A stretch of DNA of 64,000 nucleotides from Emticicia agri (GCF_004168285.1 NZ_SEWF01000008.1:62001-126000); one strand, 5' to 3'. Numbered from the stretch's first letter, positions 17,032-26,922 are shown. Numbers and translations are program-made. Notes: generated from the letters alone by a model not told the origin.

Positions 17032-19179
17032 ATGTCATTATCAAGGAGAAATTTCTTAAAAGTATCCGGCGTTACCGGAACCATGCTTGCATTAGGCTAT
17101 TTCTGGAAAGCCGATGCCAGAGAAGCCGAAATTATAAAAGCTATTGATGCCGACGACTTTGGCGTTGAACTCAATGCCTGGGTACATATCAATACTTCCG
17201 GCAAAGTAACTATTTTCAGCCATCGTGCCGAAATGGGGCAAGGCGCCTATCAGGCTATACCTCAGATTCTGGCAGAAGAACTGGAAGTAAATCTGAGCGA
17301 GGTGAATGTAGTATTTGCCAAAGGAGATAATAAAAAATATGGCAATCAGGTAACCGGAGGTAGCTCTACTGTAAGAACAGCCTATAAAAATCTGTTGAAA
17401 CTGGGAGCAACTGCCCGTGAAATGCTGATACAAGCTGCCGCCAATAAATGGAATGTGCTAAAAACTGACTGCTATGCCGAAGGTGGTCATGTCTATCACC
17501 GACCATCAGGCAAGAAATTCCATTATGGTGAACTGGTAACAGAAGCAGCTAAACTGGAACCGCCCAAAGGTATTTTGCTGAAAAAGCGCACAGACTATAA
17601 ACTTATCGGCAAGCCACTTCCACGGTTAGACACCTGGATAAAAACCAATGGAACGGCTGTGTTTGGCTTGGATAAAGAGATTCCAGATATGCTCTATGCC
17701 GCTGTTGAGCGTAATCCGAGACTGAGAGGAAAAGTAAAGAGTTTTGATGATAGTGCTGCCCGGAGAATACGCGGAGTAAAAGATGTGATTAAGGTAAAGA
17801 TGGGCGTTTTCAGCACCTATCGTGAAGGTGTAGCAGTAATAGCAGATTCAACCTGGGCGGCCATGCAGGGAAAGAAAGCCCTGAAAGTTGTCTGGGACGA
17901 TAGCGGCTTTGAGCATCTGAGTACCGATGAAATCTACAAGCGTATGCGTGAATCTTTGAAAACTAAAGAGGGGCTGGTATTCAAGAAACAAGGCGACCCT
18001 GCTATTATATTCAAGAATGCCGCTAAAAAGTTAGATGTCATCTACGAAACACCTTATCAGTACCATGCCTGTATGGAGCCGCTGAACTGCATTGCCCATT
18101 ACCAGGGCGATAAAGTTGAAATCTGGGGTCCGATTCAGGCACCTGACTGGATTCAGGATTTTGTGAGTAAAGAGATGAATCTTCCACGGGAGAAGGTGAT
18201 TGTAAACATGACCTTTTTAGGCGGAGGTTTTGGTCGGAAAGCATTTATGGATTATCCGCACGAAGCAGCAGTGATTTCTAAAGCCATTAATGCACCAGTA
18301 CAGGTTGTATGGAGTCGTGAAGATGATGCCACGCAGGGGCCATATCGTCCGGGAATGATGTATCGGTGTGAGGGAGTAATTAAAAATGGAGCAATTGATG
18401 CTTTCAAGGTGAAATTAGCCGGACAAAATAATGACCACTGGCGGAGTGGCAAAAAAGGTGAGCCAAACCGTAGTTCGTCAGAAGGGTTTCTGAAACCCTA
18501 TTATGATACCATCAAAAACCTGAGTATCAACGATGTTCCGTTTGAGACACCTATCCCAACCATGTGGTGGCGCTCGGTGTATGCTTCTACCAATGGGTTT
18601 GCCTATGAAAGCTTTATGGACGAATTAGCATTGGAAGCAGGCAAAGACCCGTTGGAATTCAGAAGAATGCACATGCAAGACGAACGTGTGCAGAAGCTGA
18701 TTGATAAACTGGAAGAAGTGTCTGGCTGGAAAAACAGAAAGCAGAATGAAGGCTATGGTGTAGCCATTACCGAATGTTTTGAAAGCACCGTAGGGCAAAT
18801 TGTAAAAGTTTCAAGAAACACTGATGGTAAAGTAAAAATAGACCATGTATGGGCTGTAATGGACTGCGGCTGGTATGTAAACCCCGATACCATTAAGGCA
18901 CAGGTAGAGGGTTCTATTGTCATGGGCCTGGGTGCTGCGGTCAATCATCAGGTAACTTTTAAAGACGGCAAAGCCGTTGACAACAATTTCAGTACTTACC
19001 AGATGCCCCGCATCAATGATATTCCGCCGATTGAGGTGTATATAATGGATAATGAAGAAGAAGCAGGCGGTGTTGGCGAACCCGGCTTACCACCATTTGC
19101 CCCTGCCCTGACAAATGCCATTTATGATTTAACAGGCAAACGTATCCGTAAATTGCCGTTTAATCTGGCTGAGGTGTAA
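17032..19179 (+). CDS. Molybdopterin-binding subunit, xanthine dehydrogenase family (IorB-like), Tat-exported
   Basis: The 715-residue catalytic subunit begins with a twin-arginine signal (SRRNFLKVSG at 3-12), so the folded enzyme is exported with its cofactor. Family motifs are AEMGQGAYQAIPQILAEEL, VTGGSSTVR, TFLGGGFGRKAF (cofactor binding) and the C-terminal GGVGEPGLPP with the presumed catalytic Glu. Length matches isoquinoline 1-oxidoreductase beta subunits. With the Fe-S and di-heme subunits it forms a periplasmic hydroxylase of N-heterocycles or aldehydes; which one cannot be told. Molybdenum-cofactor assembly genes are not in this window. Confidence 0.9.
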   Translation: MSLSRRNFLKVSGVTGTMLALGYFWKADAREAEIIKAIDADDFGVELNAWVHINTSGKVTIFSHRAEMGQGAYQAIPQILAEELEVNLSEVNVVFAKGDNKKYGNQVTGGSSTVRTAYKNLLKLGATAREMLIQAAANKWNVLKTDCYAEGGHVYHRPSGKKFHYGELVTEAAKLEPPKGILLKKRTDYKLIGKPLPRLDTWIKTNGTAVFGLDKEIPDMLYAAVERNPRLRGKVKSFDDSAARRIRGVKDVIKVKMGVFSTYREGVAVIADSTWAAMQGKKALKVVWDDSGFEHLSTDEIYKRMRESLKTKEGLVFKKQGDPAIIFKNAAKKLDVIYETPYQYHACMEPLNCIAHYQGDKVEIWGPIQAPDWIQDFVSKEMNLPREKVIVNMTFLGGGFGRKAFMDYPHEAAVISKAINAPVQVVWSREDDATQGPYRPGMMYRCEGVIKNGAIDAFKVKLAGQNNDHWRSGKKGEPNRSSSEGFLKPYYDTIKNLSINDVPFETPIPTMWWRSVYASTNGFAYESFMDELALEAGKDPLEFRRMHMQDERVQKLIDKLEEVSGWKNRKQNEGYGVAITECFESTVGQIVKVSRNTDGKVKIDHVWAVMDCGWYVNPDTIKAQVEGSIVMGLGAAVNHQVTFKDGKAVDNNFSTYQMPRINDIPPIEVYIMDNEEEAGGVGEPGLPPFAPALTNAIYDLTGKRIRKLPFNLAEV

Positions 19180-19206
19180 GAAATATGAAAACTTTCAACT
19201 ACAAAT

Positions 19207-19241
19207 CCCCTTTAAAATGTATGTGGTATATTTTAAAGGGG
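19207..19241 (+). terminator. Hairpin terminator of the molybdenum hydroxylase operon
   Basis: A perfect 12-bp stem, CCCCTTTAAAAT (19207-19218) with ATTTTAAAGGGG (19230-19241), and an 11-nt loop, 27 bp after the stop codon. There is no long T tail, which is common in this phylum. Confidence 0.65.
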
Positions 19242-19334
19242 AGTATAAGACCAAATACTATTTTCCTCTACAGTTCAATAATGCGCACACATAACCGTTA
19301 TTCATAAGAGTCAACACTGGCAAAAAAAGCTTTT

Positions 19335-21722
19335 ATGAATAAACTATTTACTTTTTTCTTCCTCTGTTTTACGAGTATGACTTTTGCACAGAATCGCTTC
19401 ACTGTAAGCGGTTATATCAGCGAGAAAGGCAGTCGGGAGCAGTTAATCGGGGTTAATGTGTATCTGCCTAATTCTTCTATTGCTACCACTTCTAATACCT
19501 ATGGGTTTTATTCGCTTACCATTCCGGCACAGGATTCTGTTACCCTTATTTTCTCTTTTGTAGGTTACCAGCGTATCGAAAAACGAATCAGTCTGCAAAA
19601 AAGTCTGGAACTGAATATTGATTTAGAGCCTGCTAATCAGTTACAGGAAGTAGTGGTATCAGCCCGCAAACAGGAAGAGAAAGTAAGTGAATCGGCACAA
19701 ATGAGTACCATTGATTTGCCTGTAAACCAGATTAAGAAAATTCCGGCTTTTCTGGGTGAAAAAGATGTACTGAAAGTACTGCAACTGATGCCCGGTGTAC
19801 AGAAAGGTTCAGAGGGGCAATCGGGTATTTATGTACGTGGTGGCGGAGCCGACCAGAACCTGATAATTTTAGACGATGCCATTGTGTATAATGCCAACCA
19901 TTTGTTTGGTTTCTTTTCTACTTTTAATGGCGATGCACTCAAGAGTGTAGAGCTCACCAAAGGCGGGTTTCCTGCCCGATACGGTGGTCGGTTATCATCG
20001 GTAATTGATTTGAACATGAAAGAAGGCAATAAGGAAAAACTACAAGGGGAGGGCGGAATCGGACTTATTTCTTCAAGGCTTACCTTAGAAGGGCCTATCA
20101 AAAAAGGCAAATCTTCTTTTCTTGTTTCAGGCCGACGTACTTATCTCGATATAGTTGCCCGACCGTTTATTAAAGCATCATCAAGCTCAGACGACAGAAG
20201 TAGTGGTGGTTATTATTTTTATGACCTCAATGCAAAATTGAACTATGATTTTGGCCGGAAAGATAAAGTGTATCTGAGTGGTTATTTAGGGCAAGACCGA
20301 TTCTATGTAGAATCTGAAGAGGCTAACTCAAGCGATGAATCAAACCTGAATTGGGGGAATGTTACTGCAACCGCCCGTTGGAATCACCTCTTCAATCAAA
20401 AACTCTTTGCCAATACTTCATTTATCGTCAGCAGTTACAAGTTTGGTATTGGTAGTTTCTATAGCAACAGAACGCAATCATCAGAAGACTATACCCTGAA
20501 ATACAATTCAAGGATTAACGATATAGGGCTGAAAAGTGATTTCGATTATTTCCCCGACCACAAGCATTCCCTTCGTATGGGCATAGCCGCTACTCGCCAT
20601 CGTTTTATTCCTTCGGCTATTGTACTGCGTAGTAATCAGACCAATCTGGATAAAGCCGCTAATCCGATTGATGTATTGGAATCGGGCATTTATGGCGAAG
20701 ATACCTGGAAAGTAACCGATAAATTTAAAATGAATATAGGTTTACGACTAAGCTATTTTTTAGCTCAGAAACGAACCTATGTACGCCCGGAACCTCGTTT
20801 TTCGGCTGCTTTAAAACTGGCCGAGAATCTGTCTGCCAAAGCTTCATATGCCGAAATGAATCAGTTTGTACACCTGCTCTCTAATACGGGTATTGGCTTA
20901 CCTACTGACTTATGGGTACCTACTACCCGACGTGTAGCTCCGCAGAACTCCAGGCAGATAGCCGCAGGTATAGCCCAGGATTTCCCAGACCGGGAACTCA
21001 CGCTGACAGTAGAAGGCTATTATAAGGCAATGAACAATATTTTAGCTTACAAAGAAGGCTCTACCTTCTTAAATTTAGATGGCCTGGGTGCGCAGGAAGT
21101 AAGCTGGGAAGACAATGTAACTGCAGGCAAAGGCTGGTCTTATGGAGGAGAAGTACTGTTGCAACGGAAGGCAGGTCGTTTTTCGGGTTGGGTAGGTTAC
21201 ACACTTTCATGGACACAATGGCAATTTGCTGAACTCAACGCAGGTAAGAAATTCTTTCCGAAATACGACCGCCGACACGATATTTCGGTAGTAGGCATCT
21301 ATGAATTAAGTCCAAGAATTACGCTTTCAGGCACATGGGTATATGGCACAGGTAATGCCCTTACTTTACCGATTTCAAGCTATCAGGCTTATGTGGATAG
21401 GTTTAACAGTTCGAGAAGGAATCCTGCTATTATTGATAGAATACAATGGAGTAATCAGGGAGTCAATGAATATGGAGAAAAGAACTCATTCAGGGCCGAA
21501 GCCTATCACCGATTAGATTTCGGGATTCAGTTTCATAAAAAACTCAAACGTCATGAGCGTACATGGGAATTTAGCTTGTACAATGCCTACAACCGCAGAA
21601 ATCCGTTCTTTTATGACATCGTTTCTGAATCAACTAATAACGGTACAGAAACTAAAAATGTGTTGAAGAAATATTCATTGTTTCCGATTGTACCTGCTTT
21701 TTCCTACAACTTTAAATTCTGA
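19335..21722 (+). CDS. TonB-dependent receptor with carboxypeptidase-like N-terminal domain
   Basis: The 795-residue outer-membrane receptor has a signal peptide (1-18, MTFAQ), a CarboxypepD_reg-like domain (about 22-105 with GVNVYLP and FSFVGYQ) and a TonB-box-like EVVVSARKQEEK. A plug with VLQLMPGVQKGSEGQSGIYV and LDDAIVYNANHLFG follows, then a barrel (from about 250) ending FPIVPAFSYNFKF with an aromatic terminus. It is shorter than SusC proteins and belongs to the type that pairs with DUF4249 lipoproteins; the pair is present here, with the DUF4249 start 8 bp after this stop. The ligand is unknown; siderophore or peptide uptake is possible. Confidence 0.9.
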   Translation: MNKLFTFFFLCFTSMTFAQNRFTVSGYISEKGSREQLIGVNVYLPNSSIATTSNTYGFYSLTIPAQDSVTLIFSFVGYQRIEKRISLQKSLELNIDLEPANQLQEVVVSARKQEEKVSESAQMSTIDLPVNQIKKIPAFLGEKDVLKVLQLMPGVQKGSEGQSGIYVRGGGADQNLIILDDAIVYNANHLFGFFSTFNGDALKSVELTKGGFPARYGGRLSSVIDLNMKEGNKEKLQGEGGIGLISSRLTLEGPIKKGKSSFLVSGRRTYLDIVARPFIKASSSSDDRSSGGYYFYDLNAKLNYDFGRKDKVYLSGYLGQDRFYVESEEANSSDESNLNWGNVTATARWNHLFNQKLFANTSFIVSSYKFGIGSFYSNRTQSSEDYTLKYNSRINDIGLKSDFDYFPDHKHSLRMGIAATRHRFIPSAIVLRSNQTNLDKAANPIDVLESGIYGEDTWKVTDKFKMNIGLRLSYFLAQKRTYVRPEPRFSAALKLAENLSAKASYAEMNQFVHLLSNTGIGLPTDLWVPTTRRVAPQNSRQIAAGIAQDFPDRELTLTVEGYYKAMNNILAYKEGSTFLNLDGLGAQEVSWEDNVTAGKGWSYGGEVLLQRKAGRFSGWVGYTLSWTQWQFAELNAGKKFFPKYDRRHDISVVGIYELSPRITLSGTWVYGTGNALTLPISSYQAYVDRFNSSRRNPAIIDRIQWSNQGVNEYGEKNSFRAEAYHRLDFGIQFHKKLKRHERTWEFSLYNAYNRRNPFFYDIVSESTNNGTETKNVLKKYSLFPIVPAFSYNFKF

Positions 21723-21729
21723 GTCAGAC

Positions 21730-22728
21730 ATGAAATATATTATTCATATACTATTCATAACCATTACAGGAAGTTTGATTTCCTGCGAGAGTCTGGTTAC
21801 AAACGTACCTGAAAGCAGGCTACCTAAAGGCACTGAAAAGGTAGTTTTACATGCCTATATTTCGCCACAGGATACTGTCATTATGGTAAAATTAGGAACC
21901 TCACGCCCACTGTTGGGGGTTCAGAGTAATACTGGCGTATCTTATACAGTCGTAGGTACCGATACCATCTATTTCACAGACCGTATTATCGAAAACGCCA
22001 TTGTGGTCTTATCTAATACCAGACAACAATCAATAGAGATTCCTTATATTAAAAGTGAACAGACCTATATACTGGATGCCCGCCAATTCCCGATTGTAGC
22101 AGGAGAAACCTATACCATAAAGGCAGAGACTCCGATAGGTAATGTAGAGGCTACCTGTACTGTACCTGAAGCAAACACAGCTATTACTGAATATAAACTG
22201 GATACAGCTAACCAGAATGTTTTCAATAATCAGAACTTATCTTTTATGATTAATTTCAGTTGGAAAGATATACCTGCCCAAACCAATTATTATTCTGTAA
22301 AAGCCAGTATTACTACAAAAATGTTGCTTGAACCCACAACTGCCAATTATGAACCTGATAAAATAAAGAGAGACTTAACTTATAGTGCTTTCTGGGATGA
22401 AGAAAACAGACAAGCACAATACCAGACTGATATAAACCGTGATGGTGCTCTATTTTCTTCACCCAATGGTGTTATTATTCTGGGTTTTAACGTAGTCTAT
22501 CTGAACGACAAAGTTTACAGGCCTATCTTTGCCGGAGAAAAAAGTACTATCAGATTAGAAGTATTAAATACTGATAAAAATTACTACGATTATCATCGTG
22601 CCGTAAGAATCAATAACCGTCAGGACGGGAATCCGTTTGTTGAGCCTGTTCCTATACCTACCAATATTAAAAATGGTTTGGGTTGTTTTGCAGCCACCAA
22701 TAAATCAATCCTGACTATTGTTTACTAA
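21730..22728 (+). CDS. DUF4249 lipoprotein
   Basis: The 332-residue product begins at ATG 21730, 8 bp after the TonB receptor stop. It has a lipoprotein signal with the lipobox SLISC (about 15-19) followed by ESLVTNVPESRLPKGTEKVVLHAYISPQDTV. It shows the DUF4249 pattern of immunoglobulin-like strands with GETYTIKAETPIGNVEATCTVP. These proteins accompany TonB receptors in Bacteroidota and probably act as surface-exposed partners. The frame is open upstream into the receptor gene, but the lipobox decides the start. Confidence 0.85.
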   Translation: MKYIIHILFITITGSLISCESLVTNVPESRLPKGTEKVVLHAYISPQDTVIMVKLGTSRPLLGVQSNTGVSYTVVGTDTIYFTDRIIENAIVVLSNTRQQSIEIPYIKSEQTYILDARQFPIVAGETYTIKAETPIGNVEATCTVPEANTAITEYKLDTANQNVFNNQNLSFMINFSWKDIPAQTNYYSVKASITTKMLLEPTTANYEPDKIKRDLTYSAFWDEENRQAQYQTDINRDGALFSSPNGVIILGFNVVYLNDKVYRPIFAGEKSTIRLEVLNTDKNYYDYHRAVRINNRQDGNPFVEPVPIPTNIKNGLGCFAATNKSILTIVY

Positions 22729-22779
22729 GCTACTCGCTTTTTTGACTAATACAGGCTTTATTTATTGCACATTGCTTTG

Positions 22780-22787
22780 TATCTTTG
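22780..22787 (+). promoter_or_regulatory. -7 element of the DUF3127 gene
   Basis: TATCTTTG matches TAnnTTTG and lies 30 bp before the ATG at 22818. It overlaps an in-frame upstream start-like codon at 22785, supporting the later ATG. No well-spaced TTG was seen. Confidence 0.5.
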
Positions 22788-22817
22788 CGGTCTTATTCTT
22801 TAATATTTTTTAATCAA

Positions 22818-23210
22818 ATGGAAATCACAGGTAGAATCATACAGTTATTGCCTCTACAAACAGGACAGGGGAAAAATGGGGTCTGGAAAAAGCAGGACTT
22901 TGTTATTGAAACCGAAGGACAGTACCCTAAAAAAGTGTGTATATCGGCATGGGGCGACAAGGTTAGTGAAAATATGCTGGTAGTAGGCAAAGAAGTAACT
23001 GTATCATTTGATATTGAAAGCCGTGAATTTAACGGACGCTGGTACACCGATGTAAGAGCATGGAAAGTAGAAGAAGGTGGCAGTGTGCCTGTTGAGCCCT
23101 ATTACGCAGCACCCCAACAAACAGCAAGCACTCCGGCAGCAACCAATAAAAATGCCGCTCCCGATTTCTTGATTACGGCAGAAGACAGTAAAGATGATTT
23201 GCCATTCTAA
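22818..23210 (+). CDS. DUF3127 protein, OB-fold-like single-stranded nucleic-acid-binding type
   Basis: The 130-residue protein has an N-terminal ~85-residue OB-fold-like domain (MEITGRIIQLLPLQTGQG, WKKQDFVIETEGQYPKKVCIS, LVVGKEVTVSFDIESREFNGRWYTDVRAWKVE). A disordered Ala/Pro/Thr linker and an acidic C-terminal tail TAEDSKDDLPF follow. The layout closely resembles single-stranded DNA-binding proteins (OB fold, linker, acidic tip for partner binding), and DUF3127 is a conserved Bacteroidota family. Its exact role is unknown. It is monocistronic, with its own -7 element and a strong hairpin terminator. Confidence 0.85.
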   Translation: MEITGRIIQLLPLQTGQGKNGVWKKQDFVIETEGQYPKKVCISAWGDKVSENMLVVGKEVTVSFDIESREFNGRWYTDVRAWKVEEGGSVPVEPYYAAPQQTASTPAATNKNAAPDFLITAEDSKDDLPF

Positions 23211-23236
23211 GCAGATAAATAGAGCTCAGGTTTATA

Positions 23237-23269
23237 GAAACACAGAGATTGTACGAGTCTCTGTGTTTC
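23237..23269 (+). terminator. Hairpin terminator of the DUF3127 gene
   Basis: A perfect 12-bp stem, GAAACACAGAGA (23237-23248) with TCTCTGTGTTTC (23258-23269), and a 9-nt loop, followed by TTTG. It lies 26 bp after the stop. Confidence 0.75.
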
Positions 23270-23296
23270 TTTGTAAATAGTATCTTTGCTAATTTG

Positions 23297-23458
23297 ATTG
23301 AACAAATCCCGTTAGGGATGATATATCGGTAGTAGAAAAATACCCAAAAACCTCTTGAGTCCCGTAGGGACGTGATATTTAATATATCGTCCCTACGGGA
23401 CTTAGACAGACCAACCTTTCTTAATTTTCTACCTATATATCATCCCTACGGGATTCAA
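23297..23458. repeat. Four-unit palindromic repeat cluster (CCCGTAGGGACG type), second copy
   Basis: Outer units at about 23305-23340 and 23432-23458 are inverted copies of each other (AATCCCGT, GGGATGATATAT, GGTAG, AGAAAA). Between them an inner hairpin has a perfect 15-bp stem (23358-23372 with 23388-23402). The layout is the same as at 12.62-12.76 kb. It fills most of the 326-bp gap between the DUF3127 gene and lysA. Confidence 0.75.
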
Positions 23459-23536
23459 CCCATTCAGAATATTAGCATATATATTCCAAACACCCCATTC
23501 TTTCATTCTTAAATAGCTGTTTTTACAGCAAAAGCT

Positions 23537-24757
23537 ATGTTTTCTATTCAGAACTATACAGTTGAGTCTTTAGCTAATCAGTTTGGAACACCCTTGTATG
23601 TGTATGACGGCAATAAAATTGAGGAACAAATCGGCAAAATGCGTAAGGCCTATGAAGGGACTAACCTCAAACTAAAATATGCCTGTAAAGCACTGACCAA
23701 CATCAATATCATGAAACTCATGCGCAAGAATGGTGTAGATATTGACGTGGTTTCGACACAGGAAGCTCACCTCGCAATTCTGGCCGGATACGAGCCACAT
23801 CAGATACAATATACCCCAAGTGGCGTAGCCTTTTCCGAAGTGCAGGAGGCCGTAGCCCTGGGTTTACGAATGAATCTTGACTCGTTGCCTTTATTAGAGA
23901 AATTCGGGCAGATTTATGGGAGTTCATTGCCTATCTGTCTGCGTATCAACCCACATATTATGGAGGGAGGTACTATCAAAATCTCTACCGGACATAAAGA
24001 TTCTAAATTTGGCATTTCGATTGAACAAGCGGATGAAATCTACGAAGTTGTAAAGAAATACGGCCTTCGGGTAGTAGGTCTGCATCAACATACCGGCTCT
24101 GATTTCAAGAATGCCCATGTGATTATTGAGGCTGCCGAAAAGCTATTTGAGTTAGCCTATAAATACTTCCCGAATCTTGAATTTATAGATTTAGGTTCAG
24201 GTTTTAAAGTGGCTTACAAAGAAGACGACCATATTACCGATATGGAAAAACTGGGTAAAGGGGTGGTGAAAGTCTTTAATGAGTTCTGCGAAAAATATGG
24301 CAAAGAGGTCGAGTTATGGTTTGAGCCGGGTAAATTTCTGGTAAGTGAGTGTGGGTATCTTTTGGCAAGAGCCAATGTAGTAAAACATAATCCGGGACGA
24401 AATTTTGTGGGGGTTGATTCAGGGTTAAATCACCTGATTCGTCCGATGATGTATGATGCTTATCATGAAATCGTTAATGGTTCTAACCCTGACGGAGAAG
24501 AAAAAGAGAAGTATGATATTGTAGGGTATATCTGCGAAACAGACACTTTTGGCAAGGACCGCACAATTCCTGTAGTAAACGAAGGAGATATTATAGTCAT
24601 AAAAAATGCCGGAGCCTATGGGTTTTCAATGGCTTCTAACTACAACTCACGTTTCCGTCCGGCCGAGGCATTGGTTTATAATGGGGAGGTACACCTGATT
24701 CGCAAGCGTGAAACGATGGAAGATATTCTGAAAAATCAGGTTATGCTTGAATTATAG
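23537..24757 (+). CDS. lysA: Diaminopimelate decarboxylase
   Basis: LysA decarboxylates meso-diaminopimelate to L-lysine using pyridoxal phosphate, the last step of lysine synthesis. The 406-residue protein has the fold-type III barrel with LKLKYACKALTN (PLP lysine Lys51), GLHQHTGSDF, LEFIDLGSGFKV, WFEPGKFLVSECGYLLARA and YICETDTFGKDR (the CESxD-type dimer-active-site loop), then AGAYGFSMASNYN. It is monocistronic. Its stop is 2 bp from the end of the convergent esterase gene, leaving no room for a separate terminator. Confidence 0.93.
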   Translation: MFSIQNYTVESLANQFGTPLYVYDGNKIEEQIGKMRKAYEGTNLKLKYACKALTNINIMKLMRKNGVDIDVVSTQEAHLAILAGYEPHQIQYTPSGVAFSEVQEAVALGLRMNLDSLPLLEKFGQIYGSSLPICLRINPHIMEGGTIKISTGHKDSKFGISIEQADEIYEVVKKYGLRVVGLHQHTGSDFKNAHVIIEAAEKLFELAYKYFPNLEFIDLGSGFKVAYKEDDHITDMEKLGKGVVKVFNEFCEKYGKEVELWFEPGKFLVSECGYLLARANVVKHNPGRNFVGVDSGLNHLIRPMMYDAYHEIVNGSNPDGEEKEKYDIVGYICETDTFGKDRTIPVVNEGDIIVIKNAGAYGFSMASNYNSRFRPAEALVYNGEVHLIRKRETMEDILKNQVMLEL

Positions 24758-24759
24758 AT

Positions 24760-26676
24760 TTAATTATTACAGCCTGACGTACTCACTTCAAAAGTAGCAT
24801 TGTTGGTAGTTTCAAAACCTGCTTTCAATTCTACTTTATCTTTAAAGACATATCTGGTATAAGCCCGTATTTTCTGAGTAGATTCAATTTTCCGGCTCTT
24901 TTTCGTGGCATTTGTATGAATATTACCCGACAATCTGAGTAAGGTATTCTTGCAATCGCTCAGAGTAAGGTCTTCTACAAGACTATAATCTGACTCTGAA
25001 ACAGCGTTTACTTTCCTGATACGATAATGTATCTTTTCGAGGTTATCTGTAATCAGATTATCTGTATAGGTTCCTCCACTTACCTCTGCAATTACAGAAA
25101 AGCCGTTTTCATTACTTTGCCTTCTTTCAATAATAGTTGTGTCAGAATGATTGAAAAATAATTTCAATTGTCCTTCAGTAACATATTTCACGGAATCTAT
25201 AGTTGGGGTTATCAACTTATTTTTAATAGGAAACTGATAAAACGCCATTGCTCTTAAACCTTTGCCATTTGTGAGATGAACCTCCTGCCTGGGTGGATCA
25301 AGTCTTGAATACGAAGGCAGGTATGTCAGAAACCCTCCGGTTATTTCTGATTTAAGTTTCAAGATAATTTTATTTCCCTGTGCCGTTCCTTGCTCAACCA
25401 GATAACTATTAGAATTAGTGGTACAATTAACAAAGAAATAATCTTTCATTTGCCACAGCCTTGAATCAACAATGGTATCAGCCGGATAATGCATTCGCTG
25501 CCCTTGCTCAAATTCGAGTGTAAGTGTTTTTTCAGCAGCCGAATAATAGACTTTCTGAATATCAGGCGGATGCAATTCTATGTTGTGAGGGGCACCATAA
25601 GTATCTCTTTCTATCATTCCGAAAACTTCGCTGGTCAGTTGTTGATTCCCTTCTTTTGAATGATGAAAACCATCAACAACCGGAATACCCAAAGCTGTTG
25701 AGGTTTCAAGACCCTCAAACAGATATTTGGTTTTCCGCATATATCCACGCAATTCTCCGGCTTTTTCTGAATAATTACAGCCGTGTATAGCCAGTTGTAT
25801 GAAATAGAAATTATTCCACCCTCCAAAATCTGTTTTAAGATGATTGTATAATGAAGCAAAATGAGCCGGATAATTATCTGCCTCTACCCAGTTGCCACAG
25901 GCTTCAGACTCACCATGTCGCCATAAAACCCCTTTTACTTTTCCGAGGGCATTGGCATATTTAACCCGATTGTATAATTGTCCGTAAATAGTCCAGAAAG
26001 CTCCCGGGTTACCCTCTATTCTATCGTTTAATTGCGGAATGGCCAGCCCGCCTTTGCCCCCGTTTATCATACAGGTTGGAATACCATATTTTTGAAGAAT
26101 AAGTTTTTGCAGGTGCATACCTATACCACCTACATGCCCGTAAGGCTGCCCACCAGAAAACCATTTCAGAGACGATAACTGATGGTCATTATTATCGTAG
26201 TCAAAATTTCTGAATAAACGGTCATCAAAATTCAGGTACAGTTCTTCTATTCCGCTCGAAGCTATAATATTAGACTGACCATACAAGACATAGAAATCGC
26301 CGCATAAAATTCTGTCTCTTCTGCATACTTCTATTGAATCACCTGCCGGATTATGCACATATACCCTGAAATTATATTCATGGGGTTGCGCATAAATTTC
26401 TACCTGAAACTGAAATGGAAAAGGCTGTGAATAATGGGTACGATAGGGTGAGGCTTTATGATAAAAGAACGCATCGTCTTTTTTTACATAGATACTTATT
26501 TTTCTGTAATCAGAAGGCTCAATGACACCTGCAAAATTAACTATTGCTTTATTATGCGTATCGCGTGGAAAGAGTTGCAAATCTTCAGGTAAATCAGTAA
26601 AGCTAACCTGGGCATGGCAATAAACATGAAGGCAAAGAATGTACAGCGACATTCGTAACACAAGCAAAAATTTCAT
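24760..26676 (-). CDS. Secreted SGNH (sialate O-acetylesterase-like) hydrolase with 3-coathanger-type C-terminal domain
   Basis: The 638-residue exported protein has a signal peptide (1-22, CHAQ) and a DUF303/SASA-type SGNH esterase domain. It shows LYGQSN with nucleophile Ser135, GGKGGLAIPQLN, WRHGESEACGNW and the VDGFHHSKEGNQ block that supplies the catalytic His. A fibronectin-like stretch (about 490-555) follows. The C-terminal ~80 residues (SGNIHTNATKKS, YVFKDKVELKAGFETTNNATFEV, ending SGCNN) resemble the Bacteroidota 3-coathanger stack domain. It probably removes acetyl or acyl groups from extracellular glycans. No other carbohydrate enzyme is adjacent. Confidence 0.8.
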   Translation of the reverse strand: MKFLLVLRMSLYILCLHVYCHAQVSFTDLPEDLQLFPRDTHNKAIVNFAGVIEPSDYRKISIYVKKDDAFFYHKASPYRTHYSQPFPFQFQVEIYAQPHEYNFRVYVHNPAGDSIEVCRRDRILCGDFYVLYGQSNIIASSGIEELYLNFDDRLFRNFDYDNNDHQLSSLKWFSGGQPYGHVGGIGMHLQKLILQKYGIPTCMINGGKGGLAIPQLNDRIEGNPGAFWTIYGQLYNRVKYANALGKVKGVLWRHGESEACGNWVEADNYPAHFASLYNHLKTDFGGWNNFYFIQLAIHGCNYSEKAGELRGYMRKTKYLFEGLETSTALGIPVVDGFHHSKEGNQQLTSEVFGMIERDTYGAPHNIELHPPDIQKVYYSAAEKTLTLEFEQGQRMHYPADTIVDSRLWQMKDYFFVNCTTNSNSYLVEQGTAQGNKIILKLKSEITGGFLTYLPSYSRLDPPRQEVHLTNGKGLRAMAFYQFPIKNKLITPTIDSVKYVTEGQLKLFFNHSDTTIIERRQSNENGFSVIAEVSGGTYTDNLITDNLEKIHYRIRKVNAVSESDYSLVEDLTLSDCKNTLLRLSGNIHTNATKKSRKIESTQKIRAYTRYVFKDKVELKAGFETTNNATFEVSTSGCNN

Positions 26677-26863
26677 ACTTTTTGGTAAGGTCGTACAGTG
26701 AGCATTTAAGCCCGCTACAGCAGTAAACTCTATTTAGTCTTGGGTACTATTCGTGTAGCAAAAATAGAACTGAATTTTCATAAAACAAGTTTAGTTCTGA
26801 CAATTTGTTCTTTATTCAATACAAACAGACCGCAAAACAGTTTTTTTAAAAAGTAGTAAATAA

Positions 26864-26896
26864 TTTGACTACTTGATGGAGGATTGCTTACATTTG
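26864..26896 (+). promoter_or_regulatory. Bacteroidota-type promoter of the glutaryl-CoA dehydrogenase gene
   Basis: TTTG at 26864-26867, a 21-nt spacer and TACATTTG at 26889-26896 match the TTTG-N19-23-TAnnTTTG consensus well. The ATG follows 27 bp downstream. Confidence 0.75.
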
Positions 26897-26922
26897 AAGC
26901 ATTAATCTGATACCGTACTGAA

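Noticed and set aside
12618-23458. CRISPR array suggested by repeated palindromic units
   Set aside because: Units are few, mirror-oriented and without regular unique spacers; no cas gene is present.
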